DNA of 64,000 bases. It comes from an uncultured Flavobacteriaceae bacterium (lineage in GTDB: Bacteria; Bacteroidota; Bacteroidia; Flavobacteriales; Flavobacteriaceae). A program made the position numbers and the translations under genes. Positions 34,781 through 43,255 of the stretch are shown here, in pieces. Every line of letters begins with the position of its first letter. Within the stretch, counting starts at the first letter, position 1. Location: assembly GCA_947494825.1 (NCBI GenBank), contig CANLWN010000002.1, forward strand, positions 248,001-312,000, written 5' to 3'. The notes below the pieces were generated by a model. The model saw nothing but the letters and a program-made list of their open reading frames with translations, did not search any database and was not told the DNA's origin.

Positions 34781-35580
34781 TGGGTCCACACGATCTGCTC
34801 CCGCTTTACCTCTTTCCGTATTTTCAGATTTTTTGAAATGGATTCTGGCGTCCTATACCCTCTTTTATGGTCTAAATGTACACATACGGCACTGTAACGA
34901 AGCTGTTTGGACTTGATTCCAAAATTAAATAATCGCTCTCCCAATTCACGATCTTGTCCGCCGTATTGCATGCGCTCGTCAAAACCGTTCACGTTGAGAA
35001 TATCCTTTTTCCATCCGGAGGAATTATGTCCATTCCAACTGGCATTGGTAGTGGTAAACGTATTAAAGAAAATAGACATGAAACCCCTTGCGGTAAGTTT
35101 GTTGTTCTTAAAGGTCTTGGGTATGCCCTTCTCCTTCAACCAACTGATATTGAAACAGTTTTGCTCTTCGATATCCTTTAAGGCTATCATTTTTGAAATG
35201 TTCATGGGCAACATATAGTAGCCCCCGGAAATAAAGTACCCTGGTTCCTTATTGATATAGTGTACCTCTACAAAATCTTCCCGGGGAATACAGTCCCCGT
35301 CCGTCATGATAATATAATCTGCATTGCAGGCAACGATCGACTTGTTCAATATCCTCGATTTCTGGAAACCGTCATCCTCCTGCCAAACATGTATAATAGG
35401 ATAACCAACCTCTTTTTGGAGTTCCTCCAATAACGCCTTGGTCCTTGGACCGGACCCATCATCGGCCACCACAACCTCAAAATTCTTGAAGGTCTGGCAA
35501 TTGAATCCCCATAGTACTTTTTTTAACCATGCTTCGGAATTGTAGGTACTTACTATAATGGATATTTTGGGTTTTTCCAT
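34762..35580 (-). CDS. Family 2 glycosyltransferase with galactosyltransferase-type C-terminus
   Basis: This 272-residue enzyme has the N-terminal ISIIVSTYNSEAWLKKVLWGF, VVVADDGSG and YIIMTDGDCIPREDF (DxD), then the C-terminal NVNGFDERMQYGGQDRELGERLFNFG motif of the GT7-type C-terminal domain. It should use a nucleotide sugar and act on a surface polysaccharide. Its promoter region is shared with the divergent gene at 35702, and its 3' end overlaps the upstream GT2 gene. Confidence 0.88.
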   Translation of the reverse strand: MEKPKISIIVSTYNSEAWLKKVLWGFNCQTFKNFEVVVADDGSGPRTKALLEELQKEVGYPIIHVWQEDDGFQKSRILNKSIVACNADYIIMTDGDCIPREDFVEVHYINKEPGYFISGGYYMLPMNISKMIALKDIEEQNCFNISWLKEKGIPKTFKNNKLTARGFMSIFFNTFTTTNASWNGHNSSGWKKDILNVNGFDERMQYGGQDRELGERLFNFGIKSKQLRYSAVCVHLDHKRGYRTPESISKNLKIRKEVKREQIVWTHYGISK

Positions 35581-35599
35581 AAATACGTTTACTAGTCTG

Positions 35600-35631
35600 C
35601 AAAAATATAAAACTCTTATTGTATATCTTTG
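35600..35631. promoter_or_regulatory. Back-to-back divergent promoter elements
   Basis: A minus-strand TATTTTTG (35600-35607) serves the GT gene starting at 35580, and a plus-strand TATCTTTG (35624-35631) serves the gene starting at 35702. Only 16 bases separate them, so each polymerase footprint would cover the other's -7 element. Confidence 0.5.
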
Positions 35632-35701
35632 GTTTGTGCCAATATTGATTGCATTGGCAAATCGAAATATAGCAAAAATCGGTTAGTATTAACCCCTGTG
35701 C

Positions 35702-36538
35702 ATGAAGATTAAAGAAATTCCCGTATCCATTTTCCATACCTTAAAGCTGTTGTCGCTTTCCGCCACAAAACTGCGTTTGAATGAAAAGAAGGAAGTTCCG
35801 GTCATTGTCTCCCTTACCTCCATTCCTTCCAGATTGGGCCTTGTACACCTTGTAATACGCAGTCTTATGGACCAGGAGGTACGGCCAAAAAAAATAGTGC
35901 TTTGGTTAAACAAGACGCTAAAAGACAGCATTCCAAAAAAACTTGGGAAACTGGAGGGGGATCTCTTTGAAATTCGATTTTCGGCACTCGAATGCTCCCA
36001 TAGAAAACTGATCCATTCGCTGGACGCTTTCCCTTCGGAAATTATTATCACCTGCGATGACGACCTGATCTACCGTCGCAACTGGCTACGGTTGCTCTTT
36101 GAGGCCCATCAGGACCATCCAAACCGTATCTTGGCCAACCAAACACGTTATATCAGTTATGATCAACAGGGCAAGCTATTACCCTATAAACAATGGATCT
36201 ACCACGGTGGCACACCCTTTAATGCTGATGCGGTATTGCCCGTAGGTGCCGGTGGTGTGTTATATCCCCCCGGTACCCTACTCGATAAAACTGGGGATAT
36301 TGACCTGTTTTTGGCCTTAGCCCCCAAAGCGGACGACCTATGGTTTAAGGCCATGTCCTATTTAAAAGGAACCACCTCCAGCAACGCAGGGAACGCACCC
36401 AAAAAGCCCATACCCATAATGGGTTCACAGGTACAGTCCCTAAAAAAGCAGAACGTGGACCAGGATAAGAACCGTTCTACATGGGAAGCGGTAAGTGCCC
36501 ATTTCGAAATTGACCTATCCCGTCAAACCGGACTTTAG
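35702..36538 (+). CDS. Putative glycosyltransferase (GT-A-like, DDD motif)
   Basis: This 278-residue soluble protein starts with a charged helix, then VPVIVSLTSIPSRLGLVHLVIRSLMDQEVRPKKIVLWLNK, IIITCDDDLIYRRNWLRLL with a DDD metal-site candidate, and GTPFNADAVLPVGAGGVLYPPGTL. The pattern matches a glycosyltransferase-like family found in polysaccharide loci, where the opening strand resembles capsular or LPS glycosyltransferases acting on their own acceptors. The C-terminus lacks membrane helices. It lies beside two other glycosyltransferases. The exact family is not certain. Confidence 0.72.
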   Translation: MKIKEIPVSIFHTLKLLSLSATKLRLNEKKEVPVIVSLTSIPSRLGLVHLVIRSLMDQEVRPKKIVLWLNKTLKDSIPKKLGKLEGDLFEIRFSALECSHRKLIHSLDAFPSEIIITCDDDLIYRRNWLRLLFEAHQDHPNRILANQTRYISYDQQGKLLPYKQWIYHGGTPFNADAVLPVGAGGVLYPPGTLLDKTGDIDLFLALAPKADDLWFKAMSYLKGTTSSNAGNAPKKPIPIMGSQVQSLKKQNVDQDKNRSTWEAVSAHFEIDLSRQTGL

Positions 36539-36568
36539 CATCGGACTTGTATAATACATCTTTAAAAA

Positions 36569-37129
36569 ATGAATGAAGAAATTCAGAAAGCCATAGAAGT
36601 TCTTACCGCTGGGGGACTTATCCTATACCCCACGGATACCATTTGGGGCATTGGTTGCGATGCTACCAATAGCGAGGCCGTAGAAAAAATATATACCCTA
36701 AAAAAACGCCCTGGCACCAAGACTATGATATGCCTGGTAGCCAATGACTTTATGTTGGAACAGCATGTAACCCATATACCGGAAGTGGCCTATGACATTC
36801 TGGATTTGGCAACCAAGCCCACCACCATTGTCTATGACGGTCCCAAAGGTGTGGCCAAAAACCTCATAGCCAAGGACAACACCCTGGCCATTAGGGTGGC
36901 AAAGGATAAATTTTGCCAGTACCTCATCGGTAAATTCAAAAAGCCCATCGTATCTACCTCGGCCAACCTTGCGGGGGAACCGTCCCCAAAGAGTTTCAAA
37001 GAAATAGATGAGCAGATTTTAAAAGGTGTGGACTATATAGTAAATTTGGACCGCGATAAGGAAAAAAGCACCCCCTCGTCCATTATAAAACTGGGTGCGG
37101 ACGGGACCGTTAAGGTCATCCGGGAATAA
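36569..37129 (+). CDS. Threonylcarbamoyl-AMP synthase (Sua5/YrdC/TsaC)
   Basis: This 186-residue protein makes threonylcarbamoyl-AMP for the t6A37 modification of tRNA. The YrdC fold motifs are visible: [23 protein letters not shown] (about 11-33), [36 protein letters not shown] and [19 protein letters not shown]. It is the short TsaC-type form without the Sua5 C-terminal domain. It precedes the CCA-adding-type enzyme by 7 bases, so two tRNA maturation genes are cotranscribed. Confidence 0.94.
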   Translation: MNEEIQKAIEVLTAGGLILYPTDTIWGIGCDATNSEAVEKIYTLKKRPGTKTMICLVANDFMLEQHVTHIPEVAYDILDLATKPTTIVYDGPKGVAKNLIAKDNTLAIRVAKDKFCQYLIGKFKKPIVSTSANLAGEPSPKSFKEIDEQILKGVDYIVNLDRDKEKSTPSSIIKLGADGTVKVIRE

Positions 37130-37136
37130 GACAACA

Positions 37137-38564
37137 ATGCGAAAACGCTACGAAGAAGCTTTAAAAAATCCCATATTTCCATTGATTGCATCGGCAGCCA
37201 AAGAGCTTTCATTGGACTGCTATGTCATTGGTGGTTATGTAAGGGATTATCTATTGGATCGAAGGATTCCCAAGGATATCGATATCGTTGCCATTGGCAG
37301 TGGCATTGCCCTGGCCAAAAAAGTGGCTTCCAAGATACCGGGCAAGACCGATGTTTCCGTTTTTAAAAATTTTGGAACCGCCATGATAAAGCACGCGGAC
37401 TTTGAGCTTGAGTTTGTGGGCGCCAGAAAAGAGAGCTACCATCGGGAAAGTAGGAAACCCGCCGTGGAGGACGGCAGTTTACACGACGATCAAAAGCGAA
37501 GGGATTTTACCATTAATGCGCTCGCTTTTTCCCTTAACGAAAAAGATTATGGCAGTTTGCTGGATCCCTTCAACGGTCTGGAGGATTTGGATAGCAAATG
37601 TATCCGTACCCCTTTGGAGCCTAAAATCACCTTCTCCGATGATCCCTTAAGGATGATGCGTGCCATACGTTTTGCTACCCAGCTAGGTTTTACGATTGTT
37701 CCCGAATCCCTGGAGGCCATCTCAAAGAACAGGGAACGGATCAACATTATTTCCAAGGAGCGCATTGTGGACGAACTGCATAAAATTCTTGCCAGTAAAA
37801 CGCCCTCGGTCGGTTTTGCGCTGCTGCACCAAACCGGTTTGTTGAAATTTGTATTGCCAGAACTTCTGGCCTTACAGGGTATAGAGGAGGTTGAAGGGCA
37901 AAGGCACAAGGACAATTTTTGGCACACCCTGGAGGTGGTAGACAATATTTCAAAGACTACGGACAACCTATGGCTACGTTGGGCGGCCCTGCTGCACGAC
38001 ATTGGCAAGGCCCCTACAAAAAAGTTCGACAAGAAAATAGGGTGGACGTTTCACGGACATGAATTTGTAGGCTCCAAAATGGTCTATAAGCTGTTCAAAC
38101 GCATGCGCATGCCGCTGAACGACAAAATGAAATTTGTCCAAAAAATGGTCCGTATGAGTTCCCGGCCCATAGTACTCTCGGAAGACTATGCCACGGATTC
38201 TGCGGTTAGACGACTTATTTTTGATGCCGGCGACCATGTGGATGACCTCATGACCCTCTGCGAAGCGGATATCACCACCAAAAACCCCAAAAAACAGAAA
38301 AAGTACAAGAACAACTTTAAGCTGGTACGCCAAAAAATTGTGGAGGTAGAGGAAAGGGACCACATACGCAATTTTCAGCCCCCCATAAGCGGGGAGGAAA
38401 TCATGAAAACCTTTAATTTAAGCCCTTCCAAGGAAATAGGTATCATCAAGGATGCCATTAAGGAAGCCATATTGGAGGGCCATATTCCCAATAAGCACAA
38501 GGATGCTCGCGAATTTATGCTAAAAAAGGGAAAGGAGATGGGACTAAAATTGCTCAATAACTAA
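37137..38564 (+). CDS. CCA tRNA nucleotidyltransferase-type enzyme with HD domain
   Basis: This protein of about 475 residues is a class II CCA-adding or poly(A) polymerase-type nucleotidyltransferase. It has [25 protein letters not shown] with the GG and DxD catalytic signatures, [13 protein letters not shown], the [20 protein letters not shown] helix, and an HD phosphohydrolase domain ([14 protein letters not shown]). The start at the ATG at 37137, 7 bases after the previous stop, is favoured over 37095, which overlaps the upstream gene by 35 bases with no family similarity. Confidence 0.94.
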   Translation: MRKRYEEALKNPIFPLIASAAKELSLDCYVIGGYVRDYLLDRRIPKDIDIVAIGSGIALAKKVASKIPGKTDVSVFKNFGTAMIKHADFELEFVGARKESYHRESRKPAVEDGSLHDDQKRRDFTINALAFSLNEKDYGSLLDPFNGLEDLDSKCIRTPLEPKITFSDDPLRMMRAIRFATQLGFTIVPESLEAISKNRERINIISKERIVDELHKILASKTPSVGFALLHQTGLLKFVLPELLALQGIEEVEGQRHKDNFWHTLEVVDNISKTTDNLWLRWAALLHDIGKAPTKKFDKKIGWTFHGHEFVGSKMVYKLFKRMRMPLNDKMKFVQKMVRMSSRPIVLSEDYATDSAVRRLIFDAGDHVDDLMTLCEADITTKNPKKQKKYKNNFKLVRQKIVEVEERDHIRNFQPPISGEEIMKTFNLSPSKEIGIIKDAIKEAILEGHIPNKHKDAREFMLKKGKEMGLKLLNN

Positions 38565-38598
38565 CCGCTTTACCTTCCGTTATATCATAAAAGAGTGG

Positions 38599-38606
38599 TA
38601 ATTTTG
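38599..38606 (+). promoter_or_regulatory. -7 promoter element of ctaA
   Basis: TAATTTTG matches TAnnTTTG. Its last base is the first base of the GTG at 38606 that opens the longest frame, so transcripts would begin after that codon and translation should start at the ATG at 38630. Confidence 0.6.
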
Positions 38607-38629
38607 TGCCTGCTAACCATAGCCGAAAG

Positions 38630-39664
38630 ATGCAAAAACGTTACAGAAAACTAGCCAAAATTTCACTGGCACTGGTGTACTTGGTCATTATTGCCGGTGC
38701 TGTGGTGCGCATGACCGGAAGCGGTATGGGCTGCCCGGATTGGCCCAAGTGTTTTGGTTATTACATTCCCCCTACCGATATATCGGAACTGCAGTGGCAG
38801 GAGAACAGGTCCTATAAACAAGGGCAGGTCATTATCAGAGCGGAATCGCTTTGGGTAGCCAAGCAGGATTTTAGGACCAACACTGCCTACAACGGGGACA
38901 ATTGGACATCTTACGATCGCCACAATTATGCGGTTTTCAACCCTTTTCATACCTGGACCGAATACATCAATAGGCTCGCTGGCGCCCTGGCGGGCTTGGC
39001 CACCTTGTTGCTGGCCTTGTATTCCCTAAACTATTGGAAAGAGCGCAAAACCGTGACCTTGCTGTCCTTTCTCGTGGTAGTTGCCATGGGGTTTCAGGCC
39101 TGGTTGGGCGCCACGGTAGTATACTCCGTTTTGGAACCCGTAAAAATTACGATCCATATGATCATGGCGCTGGTCATCGTGGCCCTTTTGTTATATCTTA
39201 TAAAGACCACCGATACCAAGGTGCAAAAACATATCTATGACCGGGGCACACAAGGCTTTCTATGGGTAGTTTTGGGCATTACATTGATCCAGGTGGTGCT
39301 AGGAACACAGGTAAGGCAGTTTGTGGACGACCAAATAGGTCTGGTAGGGGAAAATGCGAAAAACCAGTGGTTGCAAGACCCCCAATTACAGTTTTATGTG
39401 CACCGTTCGTTTTCCGTGTTGGTTGTGTTTATCAACGTCATTTTGGCCTATCGGATCAACAAGCGCAAGCTGGGGTACGACAAGATCTATTGGGTCCTGG
39501 TGCTGATCTTTCTTGAGGCTGTTACCGGTATGGCTATGTACTACCTGGATTTCCCCTTGGGTAGTCAGCCCATGCATCTGGTGTTGGCCTCCTTGTTATT
39601 TGGGGTCCAGTTCTATTTGGTTTTGGAGGCGATAAAATCCAATAAAACCCTCAAATCTTTGTAA
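38630..39664 (+). CDS. ctaA: Heme A synthase (CtaA/Cox15)
   Basis: This protein of about 344 residues oxidises heme O to heme A for cytochrome oxidase, in the inner membrane. It has about eight helices. The hallmark GAVVRMTGSGMGCPDWPKCFGYYIPPT follows helix 1 with the conserved Cys pair, and heme-ligand His residues lie in FNPFHTWTEYINRLAGAL, VKITIHMIMALVIVALL and FYVHRSFSVLVVFINV, with GSQPMHLVLASLLFG at the end. I start at the ATG at 38630 because a -7 element covers the GTG at 38606. It is monocistronic. Confidence 0.95.
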   Translation: MQKRYRKLAKISLALVYLVIIAGAVVRMTGSGMGCPDWPKCFGYYIPPTDISELQWQENRSYKQGQVIIRAESLWVAKQDFRTNTAYNGDNWTSYDRHNYAVFNPFHTWTEYINRLAGALAGLATLLLALYSLNYWKERKTVTLLSFLVVVAMGFQAWLGATVVYSVLEPVKITIHMIMALVIVALLLYLIKTTDTKVQKHIYDRGTQGFLWVVLGITLIQVVLGTQVRQFVDDQIGLVGENAKNQWLQDPQLQFYVHRSFSVLVVFINVILAYRINKRKLGYDKIYWVLVLIFLEAVTGMAMYYLDFPLGSQPMHLVLASLLFGVQFYLVLEAIKSNKTLKSL

Positions 39665-39669
39665 CTTTG
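39662..39669 (+). promoter_or_regulatory. -7 promoter element downstream of ctaA
   Basis: TAACTTTG matches TAnnTTTG and overlaps the stop codon of ctaA. The next gene starts 19 bases later at 39689, so its leader would be very short. Confidence 0.6.
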
Positions 39670-39688
39670 TCCTACCAAAAATAGGGTG

Positions 39689-40183
39689 ATGATTTTTAAA
39701 ATTAGGGTGATCTTGGATGCGCAGGACGATATCTTTAGGGATATTGAAATAGAAGCGGCCAACAGCTTGGAGGATTTTCACAATGCCATTACCCAGGCCT
39801 TTGGTTTTATAGGGAACGAAATGGCTTCTTTCTATACCTGTGATGACCGATGGAACCAAGAAGAGGAAATTGCACTCTTCGACATGAGCGAAAATGGCTC
39901 TGGCCTACGCCTGATGAACGAAACCTTTTTGGAGGACATCCTCACCACCGATACGCCCAAACTTATCTATGTCTATGACTTTTTGAGTATGTGGACCTTT
40001 TTTGTAGAACTGGCAGATATCGTAGAAAAGGAGGACGGTCGTTCCTACCCCAATGTCCTTTTTAGTTTTGGGGAACTCCCGGATGCCCCACCGGAGAAAA
40101 ATTTTGAATCGGACCCTTCCTTTGATTTTGACAATACCATGGACAACTATGACGATCTGGATTTTGATGAAAACTGGAACTAA
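39689..40183 (+). CDS. pRiA4b ORF-3 / IS1096 TnpR-like domain protein
   Basis: This 164-residue acidic protein resembles the family named after plasmid pRiA4b ORF-3 and the IS1096 passenger TnpR: MIFKIRVILDAQDDIFRDIEIEAANSLEDFHNAITQAFGF, then ASFYTCDDRWNQEEEI and FLSMWTFFVELADI. It is not a transposase; no transposase gene or terminal repeats are near, and flavobacteria carry it as a single chromosomal gene. The C-terminus is very acidic (DFDNTMDNYDDLDFDENW). The start is the ATG at 39689, three bases after an in-frame GTG. Function is unknown. Confidence 0.8.
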   Translation: MIFKIRVILDAQDDIFRDIEIEAANSLEDFHNAITQAFGFIGNEMASFYTCDDRWNQEEEIALFDMSENGSGLRLMNETFLEDILTTDTPKLIYVYDFLSMWTFFVELADIVEKEDGRSYPNVLFSFGELPDAPPEKNFESDPSFDFDNTMDNYDDLDFDENWN

Positions 40184-40268
40184 CGGAGTCCTCCAAAACC
40201 ATTTCAAATTCCAAATCACGCAACATCGCCTATAACGCTAAACCCATAACTCTTAATTCATAATTCAT

Positions 40269-40296
40269 AACTCTTAACTCTTAACTCTTAACTCAA
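40269..40296 (+). repeat. Short tandem repeat, 7-bp unit
   Basis: The unit AACTCTT is repeated nearly four times (40269-40294) just before the ATG at 40301, following related TAATTCATAA units. It is noncoding. Slippage could change the leader of the following gene. Confidence 0.7.
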
Positions 40297-40300
40297 ATTA

Positions 40301-41359
40301 ATGCTCAACCTATATCCCGCTCAAATCGAAAACGTCTCCCTACACCGGGTAGGAAACAAAAATAGGAACGAACCCGTATTTCTATCTTCGGAACCCTATG
40401 CGCTGAACGATGAGACCTCTGGTCTATTAAAGGAATATTTTTTTAAGCCCTTTAGGGAAAAGGAGGAGAATTATTTCCGCTTTGGACATGAGGCCGACCT
40501 GGAGTTTCATGAGGTACATGGGATCGTATCCGACATTTTTTCGGCCCCTGACCAGTTGCATACCTACTCCAAAAAACTGGCGTCCCATTTGTACGAACAA
40601 TCCAATCATCCGCACATAAAGAGCGGAGAGGTCTACGTGGCCTATTTTAGCAATGTATTGCTAGATAATGAAAAGGTGGATGCCGTGGGCATCTTTAAAA
40701 GTGAAATAAAACACGATTTTTTGCAATTTGAGGAAAAGGGAAGCAATCTGGATATCCTGGTACAGCAGGGCGTAAATATCAATAAACTGGATAAGGGTTG
40801 TCTTATTTTCAATACGGAAAAAGATACGGGTTACAAGATACTTTCTGTAGACAGCAATCGCTACGATGCCAAATACTGGCTGGAGAATTTCTTGGGGGTA
40901 GATGCGCTTACCGATGAGAATTTTTACACCAAGAACTACCTAAAGTTTTGTCAGAATTTTGCCAAGGACGTGGTGCTTCCTGCCGAGGACAAGCAGCAAG
41001 AGGTGCTGTTCATGAACCGGGCCGTGAACCACTTTGCCAAAAACGATGCTTTTGAGGAGTCCAATTTCCTGAATGAAGTGATAGAAAATCCCGAGCTTAT
41101 CCCAGAATTCAAGCATTACAAAGTAGAAAAGGGACCCAAATACAGCATAGAGGACGTTTCCAACTTTGATATTGCCAACAAAGCGGTTTCCGATGCGCGT
41201 AAAAAAATAAAGAACGTCATTACCCTGGACACCAATATCCAAATAAAAATGGATTTCATCAATCCCGAATCCGCCGAAAAATTTGTGGAGAAAGGCTGGG
41301 ACGAGGAACGACAAATGTATTATTACCTTGTGTACTTCAACAAGGAGCAGAAGGGATGA
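40301..41359 (+). CDS. Nucleoid-associated protein (NdpA family)
   Basis: This 352-residue protein matches the 37-kDa nucleoid-associated family (E. coli YejK). It begins NLYPAQIENVSLHRVGNKNRNEPVFLSSEP, has FFKPFREKEENYFRFGHEADLEFHEVH, KSGEVYVAYFSNVLLDNEKVDAVGIFKSE, and a C-terminal DIANKAVSDARKKIKNVITLDTNIQIKMDF. It probably binds DNA in the nucleoid. It is monocistronic and lies beside the large repeat region. Confidence 0.9.
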   Translation: MLNLYPAQIENVSLHRVGNKNRNEPVFLSSEPYALNDETSGLLKEYFFKPFREKEENYFRFGHEADLEFHEVHGIVSDIFSAPDQLHTYSKKLASHLYEQSNHPHIKSGEVYVAYFSNVLLDNEKVDAVGIFKSEIKHDFLQFEEKGSNLDILVQQGVNINKLDKGCLIFNTEKDTGYKILSVDSNRYDAKYWLENFLGVDALTDENFYTKNYLKFCQNFAKDVVLPAEDKQQEVLFMNRAVNHFAKNDAFEESNFLNEVIENPELIPEFKHYKVEKGPKYSIEDVSNFDIANKAVSDARKKIKNVITLDTNIQIKMDFINPESAEKFVEKGWDEERQMYYYLVYFNKEQKG

Positions 41360-41422
41360 TTTGATTGACAGGCGATAGTTGATGGTTCAGTGGGCACACC
41401 TACGCCATCCGCATGTCGCCAT

Positions 41423-41458
41423 AGCTTTAGCGGAGGCACAAGCTTTAGCGGAGGCACA
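41423..41458 (+). repeat. 18-bp tandem duplication
   Basis: AGCTTTAGCGGAGGCACA occurs twice in a row without mismatch, followed by a GGCTG remnant. Noncoding. Confidence 0.85.
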
Positions 41459-41559
41459 GGCTGCGGTGTATGCTGACAGTAGGCAGTGGGCGGTTGACAG
41501 TTGATAGTTGTTAGTTGTTAGTTCTGAGGGTTAAATGCCAGCTTAAGTGCCCCTAATCC

Positions 41560-41765
41560 GAAATCAGCCAAAGATATTTTTTAAATCAGCTAGAGATTTA
41601 TTTTAAATCTGCCAGAGATGTGCTTTGCATATGTCAAAGATGTGCTTTGCATCAGTCAAAGATGTGTTCCCAATATGCCAGAGATGTGCTTTGCACCTGT
41701 CAAAGATGTGTTTTGCACCTGTCAAAGATGTGTTTTGCATCAGTCAGGGATATGATTTAAATCGG
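41560..41765 (+). repeat. Tandem array, nine units of 22 bp
   Basis: Taking the GAT in each unit as landmark, its G falls at 41573, 41595, 41617, 41639, 41661, 41683, 41705, 41727 and 41749, exactly 22 bases apart each time. The core CAAAGATGTGCTTTG is an imperfect inverted repeat (CAAAG...CTTTG). The outer units are more degenerate. The period is not a multiple of three and there are no unique spacers, so it is neither a coding repeat nor a CRISPR array. Confidence 0.9.
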
Positions 41766-41865
41766 AATTCACCATCCCCGATCAGCCTCCTAATCGCTGT
41801 TGCCTCTTCCCTTGAATTTGCTCTTGAGCTTGAACTTTGAACAGTGGGCCGCAGGTAATTGAACC

Positions 41866-41977
41866 TGAGATTCCTCGCAGGCTCGGAATGACAAATCAAT
41901 GCATATTGTCATTCAGAGCGCCCACCTTCCGAAGTCTCGTACGGAGGGCAGGGAGCATGGCGCAGCGAAGAATCTCA
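41866..41977. repeat. Hairpin element related to the one at 27648-27808
   Basis: TGAGATTC (41866-41873) and GAATCTCA (41970-41977) bound the element. Within it GAATGACAA (41886-41894) and TTGTCATTC (41906-41914) form a perfect 9-bp stem with an 11-base loop. The 37-nt segment 41916-41952 matches 27732-27768 in inverse orientation, 35 of 37. Confidence 0.7.
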
Positions 41978-42166
41978 AACCGTAAGCAGTAGACGGTTGA
42001 CAGATGATGGTTTTAAGTGCCAAGTGTTAAATGCTAGATTAAGCGCTCGCAATTCGTAATTCGTAATTCAATATGAGCTCTCATCGCTATTCCCTATTCC
42101 CTTGCCCCTGAACTTGCTCTTGGGCTTGAACTTTGAACCTTATACCTTAAACTTTGAACCCTCCCC

Positions 42167-43255
42167 TTACGGATTATCAAACTTACTTTCAATGATCTGC
42201 TTCATGCTAACATCCTCATAATTCCGTTTCACAAAATCCAGGGCCAGGGTCAAAACCTCGCCCATGGTGGTGCACTTTTTGAAGTTTAGGTCTAGCGTAA
42301 GATCATAAATTTCCGCTTTCAGTCTAGTTATGTGGTCTTCTATTGAAATATGGTCCTCGCGGCAGATATCTACCAGTTCCTCTATACGGTCCTCCGAACT
42401 GATAATGCGCTTGGCCACAATGGACCTTTCCTCCACCTTATACTGGTCTACCGAGTTCTTTTGCAGTTTTTCCCTTACCAGTTCTACCATCAAATAATTT
42501 TCCTTGAAAAATTGGGGGCGGTACACCTTTAACTTCCCCTCAAAGCATTGCTGGTCAAAATCTATGGCCCGGATCTTATAGACCACGTGATCAAAATCAT
42601 GGGTGGGTACGATTACATAGTTGTAGGAACGCATATCGCCCAAGAGGCGGATCATACAGCGCTCATTGAACTTCACAAACTCCTTGGCCAACTGGGCTTT
42701 TTCCGATGGGGTGCATTTGGGCAACATTTCCTTGATAAAAATATCCCCTGGAATACCGGCAATATGTTCCTCGATCAAGGTGTCCTTATAGACCAAAAAG
42801 TTAAGGTTATAGGGCGATAACATATGCTCCAGTTCCAGGCCGTAAACCCTTGAGGCATCCGTTTTCTTCACATAAAAATAGGTGTAATTGTCGTTTAGGA
42901 TGTTCCGGACCTTGATACGGAAGGGTTTGGAGTTTCCAAAGGTGCAATAATCCACCGCATCGATGTTCAAATATTGGATAATACGATTGCTACCATCGGA
43001 ATGTAAAATGGAATACACCTTCTTAAGGCTCAGATCAATTTCCCTGCGGTCAAATTCCGAATAGTATACCCGCACCCACAAAGTGTCCTCCTCGTTGGAA
43101 TCATATACCACGACCGAACCTGCAAAGCGAAGGAGGTCGTCATAAAAAATGGGAATCTCGATCTTGCGACTATAATGGTGCAAATACGCATCTAACCGTT
43201 CATTGATCGGATATGCAGGTTTTTTTTTTGACATTAATCGTTCGGACTCGGACAT
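42167..43255 (-). CDS. Unrecognised conserved protein (about 362 aa)
   Basis: I do not recognise this protein. The chosen start is the ATG at 43255 (MSESERLMSKKKPAYP), since the frame to 43309 adds a cysteine/lysine-rich stretch with no obvious role. It is soluble, mixed alpha/beta, with no signal or membrane segment. Visible segments are RLDAYLHHYSRKIEIPIFYDDLL, DTLWVRVYYSEFDRREIDLSLKKVY, RIKVRNILNDNYTYFYVKK, MIRLLGDMRSYNYVIVPTHDFDHVVYKIRAIDFDQQCFEGK, and a helical C-terminus. The IRAIDFDQQ strand after a VVYKI strand loosely resembles the metal-binding region of some kinase-like folds, but this is speculative. It is monocistronic. Confidence 0.6.
   Translation of the reverse strand: MSESERLMSKKKPAYPINERLDAYLHHYSRKIEIPIFYDDLLRFAGSVVVYDSNEEDTLWVRVYYSEFDRREIDLSLKKVYSILHSDGSNRIIQYLNIDAVDYCTFGNSKPFRIKVRNILNDNYTYFYVKKTDASRVYGLELEHMLSPYNLNFLVYKDTLIEEHIAGIPGDIFIKEMLPKCTPSEKAQLAKEFVKFNERCMIRLLGDMRSYNYVIVPTHDFDHVVYKIRAIDFDQQCFEGKLKVYRPQFFKENYLMVELVREKLQKNSVDQYKVEERSIVAKRIISSEDRIEELVDICREDHISIEDHITRLKAEIYDLTLDLNFKKCTTMGEVLTLALDFVKRNYEDVSMKQIIESKFDNP

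Larger units (their letters stand above)
41360..42166. repeat. Gene-free repeat island (807 bp)
   Basis: This is the only stretch over 300 bases without a gene. It contains an 18-bp tandem duplication (41423-41458), a nine-unit 22-bp array (41560-41765), a hairpin element (41866-41977), and two decayed copies of a longer segment. Copy 1 runs about 41481-41842 and contains the array; copy 2 runs about 41984-42138 without it. Matching landmarks are GGTTGACAG, TTAAATGC and CTTGAACTTTGAAC. The short open frame at 41625-41840 is an artefact of the repeats. Confidence 0.75.

Noticed and set aside
39689-40183. Insertion sequence remnant
   Set aside because: Only the family name suggests it; no transposase, terminal repeats or target duplication, and it has an ordinary promoter.
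41560-41765. Possible CRISPR array
   Set aside because: Units are contiguous 22-mers with no unique spacers, and no cas genes are present.
41625-41840. Open reading frame of 71 codons across the 22-bp array
   Set aside because: The period is not a multiple of three, so the translation drifts between frames; no start signal and no conserved protein pattern.
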